Shown one piece after another: positions 1 through 7,958 of a DNA stretch of 64,000 bases (its first letter is position 1; each line of letters opens with the position of its first letter). A program made the translations under genes and the position numbers. Below the pieces are notes generated by a model. The model was not told where the DNA came from. It did no database searches and saw only the letters and a program-made list of their open reading frames with translations. This DNA is from Chloroflexota bacterium (GTDB lineage Bacteria > Chloroflexota > Limnocylindria > Limnocylindrales > CSP1-4). The stretch is from positions 1 to 64,000 of the forward strand of contig SCUO01000049.1 in the NCBI GenBank assembly GCA_004297395.1. The letters run 5' to 3'.

Positions 1-900
1 CGGAGCCGGGTTCTCGAAGTTGGCGATGGCGATGTCGGCGCCGGTGAGGAGCTCGCGCATCGCTCCCTCGCCGCCGGTCCGCTCCGTCCGCGGCAGGTCC
101 CAGCCGAAGACCGAGCAGTCCCGGCAGCGCGAGGTGATCTTCACCGTCCCGCCGTCCCACGGGAAGTCGAATCCCCGCGCCGAGCCCTGGATGGCGAGCG
201 AGACGCCGCGGTCGAGGAGGATGTCCCCACCGGCGACGAGCGTCCAGGCGGTCGCCGGGTCGTAACGGGGGGCGGGCAGCGCGGTGGCCTGGCCGGGCCG
301 GAAGGTGAACGTCGCCTGGAGCGGCCAGGCGTCGGCGGTCGCGACCCGGTCGCCGCCGAACAGGAACGAGCCCTCGAATCCGAGCGCCTTGACGCTCGGG
401 TCGATGTCGTCGGCGAAGACGAGGCCGAGCCGCTTGCGGCTGGAAATGAGGTCGGCCCGGAGCGTCGCGAGGTCGGGCGCGACGATGAAGTGCGCGGTCT
501 CGTCCGGGTAGCCGATCCCGAGCGCCGCCAGGACCCGGAACTGCTCGGCGGCAACGACCTCGACGGCGTCGTAGCGATCAGACGACCCGGCGAGAACCGC
601 CGCGACCTCCTCGGCCGAGGTCTCCGTCCAGGGTGACCGGAAATCGGTGACGGGGACGACCGGCCGGCGCTCCACGATCGAGGTCGGCGCGGGTGTCGGG
701 GTGGGGGTCGGGCGAGGGGTGACCGCGACCGTCGGCGACGGCGTGGGCTCCATCGACGGGGACGCCGTCGACTCGGCGATCGGCGAGCAGCCGGCGATGA
801 CGAGGACGACGGACAGGACGGCCGCGGCCGCCGGACCGATGGCCACGGAGCGCAGGCGCCGGCCGAGGGACGGGCTGCTGGAGCGCCGATGAGATGCCAC
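1..900 (-). CDS. CapA-like (poly-gamma-glutamate capsule synthesis family) lipoprotein, 3' end outside window
   Basis: Three hundred codons are visible, starting at GTG (898-900); the C-terminus runs off the left edge. The N-terminus is a short basic stretch, a hydrophobic segment (AAAAVLSVVLVIAGC) and a lipobox Cys, then a Pro/Thr linker with PTPTPTP, so this is an exported lipoprotein. About 150 residues with no recognised domain follow. The last 75 residues carry VAGGDILLDRGV and LLTGADIAIANFENPAP, the beta-strand metal-site motifs that open the CapA metallophosphatase-like domain (D in GGD, N and E in NFENP). In this family the domain is associated with cell-surface polyglutamate or capsule anchoring; the substrate here is unknown. 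Confidence 0.8.
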   Translation of the reverse strand, partial: MASHRRSSSPSLGRRLRSVAIGPAAAAVLSVVLVIAGCSPIAESTASPSMEPTPSPTVAVTPRPTPTPTPAPTSIVERRPVVPVTDFRSPWTETSAEEVAAVLAGSSDRYDAVEVVAAEQFRVLAALGIGYPDETAHFIVAPDLATLRADLISSRKRLGLVFADDIDPSVKALGFEGSFLFGGDRVATADAWPLQATFTFRPGQATALPAPRYDPATAWTLVAGGDILLDRGVSLAIQGSARGFDFPWDGGTVKITSRCRDCSVFGWDLPRTERTGGEGAMRELLTGADIAIANFENPAP

Positions 901-1037
901 GGCGGCAGGGTACCCCGGACGAGGGGACGCCCCGCTCGGGCGGGCGAACGGGGCGTCAGGTGAATTCGATATCGGCGACGGCAGGCCGGCAACGCTGCCG
1001 GATGCCCATCGGTATGGCCGCGTGCCATCGGCGTGGA

Positions 1038-1114
1038 TGGCGGACCCGACCGGATTCGAACCGGCGATCTCCAGCGTGACAGGCTGGCATGTTGGGCCGC
1101 TACACCACGGGTCC
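1038..1114 (-). tRNA. tRNA-Asp (anticodon GTC)
   Basis: On the minus strand the acceptor arm GGACCCG pairs with CGGGTCC, followed by discriminator G and an encoded CCA. The anticodon stem CCAGC/GCTGG encloses the loop CTGTCAC, giving anticodon GTC. The T-arm loop is TTCGAAT. All four arms can be drawn. It lies alone between the CapA-like gene and the threonine aldolase gene. Confidence 0.95.
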
Positions 1115-1257
1115 GTGCGGCGACTGCGAAGGGTAGCAGGCCTCCGGTCCGTTGTCGCCGGCAGGTCGCTCCACCGGGACCGTGGCACGGCGGGCCGCCT
1201 CGCCGATGCTGCCTGCCGGCCTCGATTCGAGGGCGACGCGGTATCCTCCGCGGGCCG

Positions 1258-2382
1258 ATGGACACGATCGACCTGCGGTCCGACACCGTCACCAAGCCGA
1301 CGCCCGAGATGCGTCGGGCGATGGCGGCCGCCGAGGTCGGTGACGACGTCCTGGGCGACGACCCGACGGTCATCGCTCTCGAGGAGCGAGCGGCTGAGCT
1401 GCTCGGCAAGGAGGCCGGCCTGTTCGTCGCCTCGGGCACGATGGGCAACCTCGTCGCCCAGCTCGCCCACCTCGCCCGGGGCCAGGAGACGATCGCCGGG
1501 CGGCATCACCACATGGTCCTGCACGAGGCCGCCGGCCACGCGGTCATCGTCGGCGCCTCGATCCGGACACTCCCCGAGCAGCCGGACGGGACGATCGACC
1601 TGGACGAGATCCGGGAGGCCTTCCGCGACCCGACCGACCCCCACGAGCCGATCACCGGGCTCGTGACCATCGAGAACACCCACGCCTTCTCGATGGCCCA
1701 GCCGGTCACCCCGGCCTACACCGCGGCGGTCGCCGCGATCGCCCACGAGCGGGGCACGCCCCTCCACATCGACGGGGCCCGGTTCTGGAATGCCGTCGTG
1801 GCCCTGGGCGTCGCCCCGACCGAGCTGGCCGGCCCGGCCGATACGGTCACGTTCTGCCTCTCGAAGGGCCTCGGCTGTCCGATCGGGAGCGTCCTCGTCG
1901 GCTCCCGCGAGGTCATCGCCCGGGCCCATCGAGCCCGCAAGCTCCTCGGCGGCGGGATGCGCCAGGCCGGGATCATCGCCGCGGCCGGCCTGGTGGCCTT
2001 GCGCGACGGCGACGCCGGCATGATCGACCGCCTGGCCGAGGATCACGCCAATGCCCGGCGCCTCGCCGAGGCGCTCGCCTCGATGCCCGGGATCCTCTCT
2101 CCCGGCGACATCGCCCAGCCCGGCGATGGACCCCTCGACCCGTCGCGCGTCCGCACCAACTTCGTCCTGTTCCGGGTCGACCGCGACCGGGAGGCGTTTC
2201 TTGAGGCAGTCCGGGCCCAGGGCGTCCTCCTCGAGCGGTTCTCCCCACGGCAGCTGCGAGCCGCGACCCACGTCGGGATTGGCAGCCCGGAGATCGACCG
2301 GGCGATCGACGTCATCCGTTCGGCCCTGGACTCGACCGGCCGGGCCGCCGTGACCGTCGCGACCGCCGCCAGCCCCGCGTGA
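1258..2382 (+). CDS. ltaE: Low-specificity L-threonine aldolase (PLP enzyme)
   Basis: The 374-residue protein opens with MDTIDLRSDTVTKPTPEM, the diagnostic N-terminus of the beta-eliminating lyase/threonine aldolase family, and has VGDDVLGDDPTV a few residues later. The PLP lysine is K203 in FCLSKGLGCPIGS, and HIDGARFWNA supplies the Asp that pairs with the pyridine nitrogen. The family cleaves L-threonine or L-allo-threonine to glycine and acetaldehyde. An in-frame open frame continues upstream, but it runs through the tRNA locus; ATG 1258 matches the family start exactly. The stop overlaps the next gene by four bases (GTGA), so the two are probably co-translated. Confidence 0.93.
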   Translation: MDTIDLRSDTVTKPTPEMRRAMAAAEVGDDVLGDDPTVIALEERAAELLGKEAGLFVASGTMGNLVAQLAHLARGQETIAGRHHHMVLHEAAGHAVIVGASIRTLPEQPDGTIDLDEIREAFRDPTDPHEPITGLVTIENTHAFSMAQPVTPAYTAAVAAIAHERGTPLHIDGARFWNAVVALGVAPTELAGPADTVTFCLSKGLGCPIGSVLVGSREVIARAHRARKLLGGGMRQAGIIAAAGLVALRDGDAGMIDRLAEDHANARRLAEALASMPGILSPGDIAQPGDGPLDPSRVRTNFVLFRVDRDREAFLEAVRAQGVLLERFSPRQLRAATHVGIGSPEIDRAIDVIRSALDSTGRAAVTVATAASPA

Positions 2383-4148
2383 ACGCGCCGCGAACGCTTG
2401 GCGGGGTGACGCTCCCGCGACCGCCCCGGGCGCCGGACCAGGGCCCCCTCGACGACTCCCTCTACGACCTCGTCGAGGCGCGCTTCGGACGGGTCGTTTC
2501 GGAGGACCCCGTCCTCGCCACATACCTCGGGATCCACGCCTGGGACGACCGGCTGCCCGACGCCTCCCGCGAGCAGGTCCTCGCCGAGATCGCCGCCGAC
2601 CGCCGCCACCTCGCCGAGATCGAGGCCATCGATCCGGCCGGCCTCTCGGCCGCGGCTGGCTTCGAGCGCGAGATCGAGATCCACAACGTCCGCCGGGCGA
2701 TCTTCGATGCCGACGTGGTTCGGCGCTGGGAGCGCCACTCGGCCGGGATCGATGCCGTCGGCAACGCCGTCTTCCCGCTCTTCACCCGCGATTTCGGCAC
2801 CCCGGCCGAGCGCTTTGCCGCGATCGCCGCGCGCCTCGAGGCCGTACCCGACCACATCCGGGCCCATCGATCCCGGGCAACCGTGCCCCAGGTCAGGTCG
2901 TGGCAGGAGCTGGAGATCGCCTCGGCCCGGGACCTGCCATCGTTCTTCGAGGAGATCGTCGCGGCGGCCGGGACGATGGCCCTCCAACCGTCGCTCGTGC
3001 GCCGCCTGGAGCGGGCCGTCGAGCGAGCGGAGGTGGCCGTGGCAGAGCACGCCGCCTGGGTCCGCTCCACCCTCGCCGGCGGCACGGATGCGTGGGCCCT
3101 CGGGCGCGAGCGCTACGACGAGCTGGTCCGGCTCCGGGCATTCGACGGCCTGGATGCCGACGCGATCCTGGAGATCGGCCACGAGCAGCTCGCGGCGAAC
3201 CACGCCGCGCGGGCGGCGGCGGCGCGCGAGATCGACCCTTCGGCCCCCGAGCTCGAGGTCGTCGAACGCGTCAAGTCCGACCACGCCGAGACCTTCGAAG
3301 CGGCCCTCGACGAGTACCGGGCGGCGATGGCCCGGGCCCGCCACCACCTCGCCGAGCGCGGCCTTGTGACCCTGCCCGACGACGAGCGGGTGGAGGTCGT
3401 CGCCACACCGTCCTACCTCCGCCGGGTCATGCCCTTCGCCGCCTACTTCGCGCCGGCGCCGTTCGATGCCTCGCCGGTTGGAACGTACGTCGTCACCCCT
3501 TCCGTCGACGACGACCCCGACGCGATGCGCGAGCACTACCGCGCCTCGATCAGCAACACCAGCATCCACGAGGCCTACCCGGGCCATCACCTCCAGCTCG
3601 CGATCGCCACCCGGAACCCCTCGTTGAGCCGCCTCTTCTGTGACGCGCCCGAGTTCGTCGAGGGCTGGGGCATGTACAGCGAGCAGCTGATGCGCGAGGA
3701 GGGCTTCGACGATGGGCCGGCCTTCCGGCTGACCCTCGCCACCGACGCCATCTGGCGGGCCTGCCGGATCGTCCTCGACATCCGGATGCACCGGGGCGAG
3801 CTGTCCATCGAGGAGGCCACCGGCTTCCTGGTCGAGCACACCCGGTTCGAGCACCCCAACGCCCTGGCCGAGGTCCGTCGATACACCTCCTCGCCGACGT
3901 ACCCGTTGTCGTACATGCTCGGCAAGGTCCTCATCCTCGGCCTCCGCGACGCTGAGCGAACGCGCCGCGGGCCTGCGTTCTCGCTGCGCGACTTCCACGA
4001 CACCCTCCTCCGCAACGGCTCGCTGCCGATCAGCTTCCATCGCCGGCTGCTGGCCGGCGAGGGGCAGCCCCGGTCGCGGGCGGCGGACGGGATCGATGGC
4101 ATCGGTCCGCGGCGTGCCGCCGCCCGGCGCGTCGCCGCGCGGCCCTGA
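2379..4148 (+). CDS. DUF885 family putative metallo-hydrolase
   Basis: This 589-residue protein matches the DUF885 family over its full length. The signature is HEAYPGHH at residues 397-404 (HExxxGHH zinc-site type), followed by EFVEGWGMYSEQLM around residue 425 and the late motif YPLSYMLGK. No signal peptide is seen, so it is probably cytoplasmic. Family members are thought to be zinc-dependent peptidases, though few have been assayed. Translation starts at GTG 2379, overlapping the aldolase stop, and the HisA-like gene starts ten bases after this stop. Confidence 0.85.
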   Translation: MNAPRTLGGVTLPRPPRAPDQGPLDDSLYDLVEARFGRVVSEDPVLATYLGIHAWDDRLPDASREQVLAEIAADRRHLAEIEAIDPAGLSAAAGFEREIEIHNVRRAIFDADVVRRWERHSAGIDAVGNAVFPLFTRDFGTPAERFAAIAARLEAVPDHIRAHRSRATVPQVRSWQELEIASARDLPSFFEEIVAAAGTMALQPSLVRRLERAVERAEVAVAEHAAWVRSTLAGGTDAWALGRERYDELVRLRAFDGLDADAILEIGHEQLAANHAARAAAAREIDPSAPELEVVERVKSDHAETFEAALDEYRAAMARARHHLAERGLVTLPDDERVEVVATPSYLRRVMPFAAYFAPAPFDASPVGTYVVTPSVDDDPDAMREHYRASISNTSIHEAYPGHHLQLAIATRNPSLSRLFCDAPEFVEGWGMYSEQLMREEGFDDGPAFRLTLATDAIWRACRIVLDIRMHRGELSIEEATGFLVEHTRFEHPNALAEVRRYTSSPTYPLSYMLGKVLILGLRDAERTRRGPAFSLRDFHDTLLRNGSLPISFHRRLLAGEGQPRSRAADGIDGIGPRRAAARRVAARP

Positions 4149-4158
4149 CGGCCGACGG

Positions 4159-4860
4159 GTGCAGGTCATCCCGGCGATCGACCTCGAGGGCGGCCGCTCG
4201 CGGGTCGTCTTCTGGCCCGGGGTGACATCCGGGGTCGGCGCCCCCACCGACCGGCCCGACCGGATCGCCGAGCACTTCGTGAGCCTGGGGGCGCCGCTCA
4301 TCCACCTCGTCGACTTCGACGGGGCGCGGGTCGGCTCGCCGGCCAACCTCGAGGCCGTCGGGGCGGTGGCGGCCCGCGTGGCAACGCCCCTCCAGCTCGC
4401 CGGCGGCGTGGATTCCCCCGACGGGATCCGCCTCGCCTTCGCGGCCGGGGCGACCCGGGTCCTCGTCGGCCTTGCTGTCGCCGACGACCGGGACGGCCTT
4501 CAGGCGTGCCTTGCCGTCGCCGGCGACTGGCTTGCCGTGGGGCTTGATGCGCGACCAGAGCGGCTTGCTGCGTTCCCCTGGCGTCGACCGCGGCCGCCCG
4601 GCTTGCGCGAGCTCGCCGACGAGCTCGTCGGGGCCGGCGTGGCCCGGCTCGTCCTGTCCCACGGGGGCGGAGCGCCGGAGGTGTCGGCCTTGACGGACCT
4701 GGCCCGGGCAGTCGAGGTCGAAATCCTGGTGGCCGGGGGGGTCCGCGACCTCGAAGGCATCCGTCGCCTGCGCGATGCGGGCGTGGGAGGCATCATCCTC
4801 GGCGAGGCGCTCCTGTCCGGGGCGATCGACTTCACCGCCGCCCGGGAGGCTGCCGCATGA
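4159..4860 (+). CDS. hisA: HisA-like phosphoribosyl isomerase (TIM barrel)
   Basis: From GTG 4159 the protein begins VQVIPAIDLEGG, the usual HisA N-terminus with the first catalytic Asp (D8). The second Asp is in VGLDARPER, and phosphate-binding loops are visible at LQLAGGV and LVAGGVRDLEG. At 233 residues it has normal family length. HisA converts ProFAR to PRFAR in histidine synthesis. An ATG at 4096 would add 21 non-conserved residues and a long overlap, so GTG is preferred. No other his gene is nearby. The first loop (GGRSRVVFWPG) is unusual for HisA, so a HisA/HisF-related enzyme with another substrate is possible. Confidence 0.75.
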   Translation: MQVIPAIDLEGGRSRVVFWPGVTSGVGAPTDRPDRIAEHFVSLGAPLIHLVDFDGARVGSPANLEAVGAVAARVATPLQLAGGVDSPDGIRLAFAAGATRVLVGLAVADDRDGLQACLAVAGDWLAVGLDARPERLAAFPWRRPRPPGLRELADELVGAGVARLVLSHGGGAPEVSALTDLARAVEVEILVAGGVRDLEGIRRLRDAGVGGIILGEALLSGAIDFTAAREAAA

Positions 4861-5507
4861 CCCACCGCCTCGCCCACCGTGCCGCATGGCTCGCCGTGGC
4901 GATCCTCGCCACCCTGACGCTGACAGCCTGCTCAAGCGGTAGCGTGCCGACGGTCCCGCCCGCGACGCCGACGCCGACCCCGGTCGTCACGACCGACACG
5001 AGCGGCTGCCCGACGTCGGCCCCCGATCCGCTGCCGGCCGGCGAGACCCGGACGGTGACGATCACCACGGCGAAGGGCACGATCGAGATCAAGGTGGAGG
5101 CCGACCTCGGACCCCTCGCGGCCGGCAACTTCGTGGCCCTCGCGGGCTGCGGCTTCTACGAAGGCGTGGTCTTCCATCGGCTCGTTCCCGGGTTCGTCAT
5201 CCAGGGCGGCGATCCGACCGGGACCGGTGGCGGCGGCCCGGGCTACGAGTTCCCGAACGACCCGGTCAACGTGCCCTACGCCCGGGGCGTCGTGGCGATG
5301 GCCAACGCCGGCGTCGACACGAACGGGTCCCAGTTCTTCATCGTCCTGGCCGACTCCGGCCTGGCCCCCAACTATTCCGTGTTCGGCCGGGTGACCGCCG
5401 GCATGGACGTCGTCGACGTCATCGCCGCGATGCCCAACAGTGGCGGCCAGGCCAACGCCGCGCTCGAGCCGGTCGCGATGGATTCGGTGACCGTCAGCAA
5501 CCCCTGA
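4857..5507 (+). CDS. Exported cyclophilin-type peptidyl-prolyl isomerase (lipoprotein)
   Basis: The 216-residue product has a lipoprotein signal ending LTLTACSSG, a short PTPTP linker, then a complete cyclophilin domain: VVFHRLVPGFVIQGGDP supplies the catalytic Arg and the proline-binding strand, and NGSQFFI is the second signature. It should assist proline isomerisation in secreted proteins at the outer face of the membrane. The start overlaps the HisA-like stop by four bases. The next gene, 16 bases on, is a cytosolic paralogue, suggesting a local duplication in which one copy gained an export signal. Confidence 0.9.
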   Translation: MTHRLAHRAAWLAVAILATLTLTACSSGSVPTVPPATPTPTPVVTTDTSGCPTSAPDPLPAGETRTVTITTAKGTIEIKVEADLGPLAAGNFVALAGCGFYEGVVFHRLVPGFVIQGGDPTGTGGGGPGYEFPNDPVNVPYARGVVAMANAGVDTNGSQFFIVLADSGLAPNYSVFGRVTAGMDVVDVIAAMPNSGGQANAALEPVAMDSVTVSNP

Positions 5508-5523
5508 CCCCAATGGAGGAGCC

Positions 5524-6015
5524 ATGACCCGCGCCACGATCGCCACCGACCTCGGCGACATCGAGGTCCAGCTCTACACCACCGACGTGCCAAAGGCCGC
5601 CGGCAACTTCGTCGAGCTGGCGAACAAGGGCTTCTATGACGACGTCATCTTCCACCGGGTCATCCCGGGCTTCGTCGCCCAGGCCGGGGACGGCCAGTAC
5701 GGCAAGAAGGCGACGCTCGACAAGAATCGCGTAGGGACCGGCGGACCGGGCTACAAGTTCGAGGACGAGCCGTTCAAGGGCGACTACGCCCGGGGCGCGT
5801 TGGCCATGGCCAACGCCGGCCCCAACACCAACGGCAGCCAGTTCTTCATCTGCCACCAGGACCTGACCGGCAAGCTGCCGAAGAACTACACCCTGTTCGG
5901 GATGGTGACGAAGGGGATGGACGTGGTCGACAAGATCGTCGGGGCGCCGCGGAATTCGCGCGACCTGCCCGACGAGCCCGTCGCGATGACCTCAGTCACC
6001 GTCCACGAGGACTGA
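5524..6015 (+). CDS. Cytoplasmic cyclophilin-type peptidyl-prolyl cis-trans isomerase
   Basis: This 163-residue protein is a bare cyclophilin domain. It starts MTRATIATDLGDIEVQLY, has VIFHRVIPGFVAQAGD near residue 45 and NGSQFFICHQDL near residue 105, and lacks a signal peptide. A good ribosome site (GGAGG, 5515-5519) precedes ATG 5524. A short insertion (QYGKKATLDKNRVGTGG) before the GPGYKFEDE segment is typical of small bacterial cyclophilins. It is probably co-transcribed with the exported paralogue just upstream. Confidence 0.93.
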   Translation: MTRATIATDLGDIEVQLYTTDVPKAAGNFVELANKGFYDDVIFHRVIPGFVAQAGDGQYGKKATLDKNRVGTGGPGYKFEDEPFKGDYARGALAMANAGPNTNGSQFFICHQDLTGKLPKNYTLFGMVTKGMDVVDKIVGAPRNSRDLPDEPVAMTSVTVHED

Positions 6016-6096
6016 TTCGCGAGGCGAAGTACGCGCCGCCGCAACGCCGCTGCGAGATTCGTTAAGGAATTTACACATCCCGCGCGTCGAAAAGGG

Positions 6097-6125
6097 TTGG
6101 ATTCGAGCGCCCGTTCGGATAGACT
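6097..6125 (+). promoter_or_regulatory. Predicted sigma-70-type promoter for a non-coding RNA
   Basis: TTGGAT (6097-6102) and TAGACT (6120-6125) are separated by exactly 17 bases, in the most A+T-rich stretch of the area (TTCGTTAAGGAATTTACACA lies just upstream, like an UP element). No plus-strand gene follows within 1.5 kb, so the expected product is the structured RNA starting near 6132. Confidence 0.5.
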
Positions 6126-6131
6126 CACTCG

Positions 6132-6305
6132 TGCACTGCGTTCGCGCAGTCCGCTGCCCCAGCGGCAAGGTCATGGGTAGGTTGGGTCAGGGTAGTCGGT
6201 GCAGCCGACGTGATAGATGCCTTTGACGCGTGGGGAGCATCCGTTTCGGCGGGTGGTCACCGGGACAGCAACGAAGCGGCTCCTTCGGGAGCCGCTTCGA
6301 CGTTT
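6132..6305 (+). ncRNA. Candidate structured non-coding RNA of about 170 nt
   Basis: Downstream of the predicted promoter there are consecutive hairpins: ACTGCG-TTCG-CGCAGT (6135-6150), CCGCTG-CCC-CAGCGG (6151-6165) and GTCGGT-GCA-GCCGAC (6195-6209). Between the second and third is a G-run segment (GGGTAGGTTGGGTCAGGG). The region ends in a 12-bp stem with a TTCG loop (6272-6299). The size would suit a regulatory RNA, but I do not recognise a 6S, SRP, tmRNA or RNase P signature. A 17-codon ORF (ATG 6173 to TGA 6226) could alternatively make this a leader peptide region. Confidence 0.45.
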
Positions 6306-7741
6306 CCGGCCACAGCGTGCGAATCTCGCAGGCCGCCGATGACCTCGGCCAGGCGTCGGACGGCGTCATCGATGGCCCGCTCGGCGATCGCCCCGTAGCC
6401 GAAGACGAGCCCGCCCGGGGTTCCCGGGGTGGCGACGGCGCCGATCGCCGCGCCCGGCGCCAGCGAGCCGATGCCGATGCCGGCCGCCGCGGCGACTGTC
6501 ACGATCGCTTCGGGGTCCAGCCCCGCCGGCAGCCAGGCGAGGATGTGGAGCCCTGCCGCTGCCCCCACCGGCCGAAGCTCCGGGAGGTGACGGGCGAGGG
6601 CGGCGAGGAGCACGTCCCGCCGGCGGCGGTAGATCGGGCGCATCCGCCGGAGGTGGCGGTCGAGCTCGCCCCGGGCGATGAAATCGGCGAACGCCAGCTG
6701 GTCGATGGCCGGCGAGCCCTGGTCGATGGCCTTCTTGGTGGCCGCCAGGCGGGTGGCCAGGTCCTGGGGCGCGACGAGCCAGCCCAGCCGGAGCCCCGGC
6801 GCGAGGACCTTGCTCGCCGAGCCGGCGTAGACGACGCGGTCCGGGCGGAGCCCCTGGAGCGCCCCGATCGGCTCGCGGTCGTAGCGGTACTCGGCGTCGT
6901 AGTCGTCCTCGACGACCAGGGCGTGATGGCGATCGGCCCAGGCCAGGAGGGCGGCCCGCCGATCCGGCGAGAGGACCCGTCCGGTCGGGTACTGGTGGGC
7001 GGGCGTCACCAGCACGCCGGCCACGTCGGCCCGGGACAGGATGTCCACCCGGAGGCCGTGCTCGTCGACCGGGATCGGTACGACCTGGAGACCTGTCGTC
7101 CCGACGATGAAGGCCGAATCGCCGAGGGTCGGGTCCTCCATCGCGAAGCGCCGCGCCCCGTCGGCCCGGAGGACGGTCGCGATCAGCCAGATGCCCTGGG
7201 CGAAGCCCGTGCTCACCACGATGTCGTCGGGATGGGCGACCGTGCCCCGCACCCGGTTGAGATACGCGGCGAGCTCCAGCCGGAGCTCGGGGATGCCACG
7301 GCCGTCGAGGTAGCCGAGGCGGGCGGCGGGCGCCCCCGACAGGGTCCTCCGGAGCGACCGCAACCAGGCTTCCCGGGGGAATGCCTCCACGTCGGGGCGA
7401 CCGGGTCGCAGGTCGATCTCGAACTGGACCGGCTGGGTGGGCCGGGGCGCGGTCGATCGGGTCGACGCGGCCCGGGCCACGCGGGTGGTGCCACCCGGCC
7501 GGCTCTCGAGGTAGCCCTCGGCGACGAGCTGCTCGTAGGCCTCGACCGCGATCCCTCTCGACACGCCCGCCTCGGCCGCCAGTGCACGTGTCGAGGGCAG
7601 GCTCGCCCCGGGTGCCAGTCGCCCGCGCCGGATGCCGTCACGGAGCGCCCGCTCGAGCTGGCGATGGATCGGTTCGGGCGACGCCCGATCGATCTCGACG
7701 AGCAGCTCGGGAGCAGAACTGGTCCTCGTTCTCGACATCAA
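6257..7741 (-). CDS. MocR/PdxR-type GntR regulator with aminotransferase-like domain
   Basis: At 494 residues it has the usual two-domain MocR length. Residues about 15-85 form a winged helix (PIHRQLERALRDGI, LPSTRALAAEAGVSRG). The rest is a fold-type I aminotransferase domain with EDPTLGD, the EDDYDAEYRYD motif and the PLP lysine in GSASKVLAPGLRLGW. Such proteins sense PLP or amino compounds and regulate a neighbouring gene rather than transaminate. The divergent gene set (small membrane protein, PPOX) lies across an operator-like repeat. The last 20 or so residues (after LAEVIGGL) look unconserved and are encoded by the terminator hairpin. Confidence 0.9.
   Translation of the reverse strand: MMSRTRTSSAPELLVEIDRASPEPIHRQLERALRDGIRRGRLAPGASLPSTRALAAEAGVSRGIAVEAYEQLVAEGYLESRPGGTTRVARAASTRSTAPRPTQPVQFEIDLRPGRPDVEAFPREAWLRSLRRTLSGAPAARLGYLDGRGIPELRLELAAYLNRVRGTVAHPDDIVVSTGFAQGIWLIATVLRADGARRFAMEDPTLGDSAFIVGTTGLQVVPIPVDEHGLRVDILSRADVAGVLVTPAHQYPTGRVLSPDRRAALLAWADRHHALVVEDDYDAEYRYDREPIGALQGLRPDRVVYAGSASKVLAPGLRLGWLVAPQDLATRLAATKKAIDQGSPAIDQLAFADFIARGELDRHLRRMRPIYRRRRDVLLAALARHLPELRPVGAAAGLHILAWLPAGLDPEAIVTVAAAAGIGIGSLAPGAAIGAVATPGTPGGLVFGYGAIAERAIDDAVRRLAEVIGGLRDSHAVAGNVEAAPEGAASLLSR
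6272..6299. terminator. Perfect 12-bp hairpin with TTCG loop, likely two-way terminator
   Basis: CGAAGCGGCTCC, loop TTCG, GGAGCCGCTTCG form an uninterrupted stem. On the plus strand it is followed by ACGTTT; on the minus strand there is no T-run. It lies inside the last codons of the convergent MocR gene, so it can end both the candidate RNA and the MocR transcript. Confidence 0.6.
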
Positions 7742-7742
7742 A

Positions 7743-7769
7743 CTGGACCTTACCAGAGGACCGGTCCAG
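7743..7769. promoter_or_regulatory. Putative MocR operator
   Basis: CTGGACC (7743-7749) and GGTCCAG (7763-7769) are inverted copies 20 bp apart, and the second overlaps the perfect palindrome GGACCGGTCC (7758-7767). This gives three GGACC half-sites immediately upstream of the MocR start codon and about 50 bp before the divergent small gene. Position and spacing fit autoregulation, but binding is inferred. Confidence 0.5.
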
Positions 7770-7820
7770 CGTCATGCTGGGCCCGTTGGATGTGATCGAA
7801 CCGCCTGAAAGGAGACGACG

Positions 7821-7958
7821 ATGGAGTTCCTCATCGCCTTCGGAATCGCGGTCGCGTCCCTGGTCACGCTCGACCTCCTCGCGATGCGCTTCGGCGCCGA
7901 TTCGCGCGACGGGATCGGCGACGACCGGCACCGGCCGCTCACCCCGAAGTGGCTCTGA
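7821..7958 (+). CDS. Small single-span membrane protein
   Basis: The ORF encodes 45 residues beginning MEFLIAFGIAVASLVTLDLL, one membrane helix, then a charged tail (FGADSRDGIGDDRHRPL). A strong ribosome site (AAAGGAG) lies at the right distance before ATG 7821. The stop overlaps the PPOX start (TGATG). No function can be assigned; the good translation signal and tight coupling support a real gene. Confidence 0.65.
   Translation: MEFLIAFGIAVASLVTLDLLAMRFGADSRDGIGDDRHRPLTPKWL

Noticed and set aside
141-1448. Long minus-strand reading frame rich in Arg, Ser and Pro across the left end
   Set aside because: It is the shadow of the CapA-like gene, the tRNA-Asp gene and the aldolase gene in another frame; composition is that of a G+C-rich off-frame translation.
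4096-4158. ATG start for the HisA-like gene at 4096
   Set aside because: It adds residues not found in HisA proteins and overlaps the DUF885 gene by over 50 bases; GTG 4159 gives the standard N-terminus.
2043-4346. 767-residue minus-strand frame opposite the DUF885 gene
   Set aside because: The plus-strand frame has a clear family match and catalytic motifs, while this one has no domain and off-frame composition.
6132-6299. SRP RNA, 6S RNA or tmRNA identity for the candidate RNA
   Set aside because: The SRP GGAA loop motif, a tmRNA alanyl-acceptor end and a 6S-like long central bubble could not be found.
6230-7795. Long plus-strand frame over the MocR gene
   Set aside because: Antisense shadow of a complete MocR protein; no motifs.
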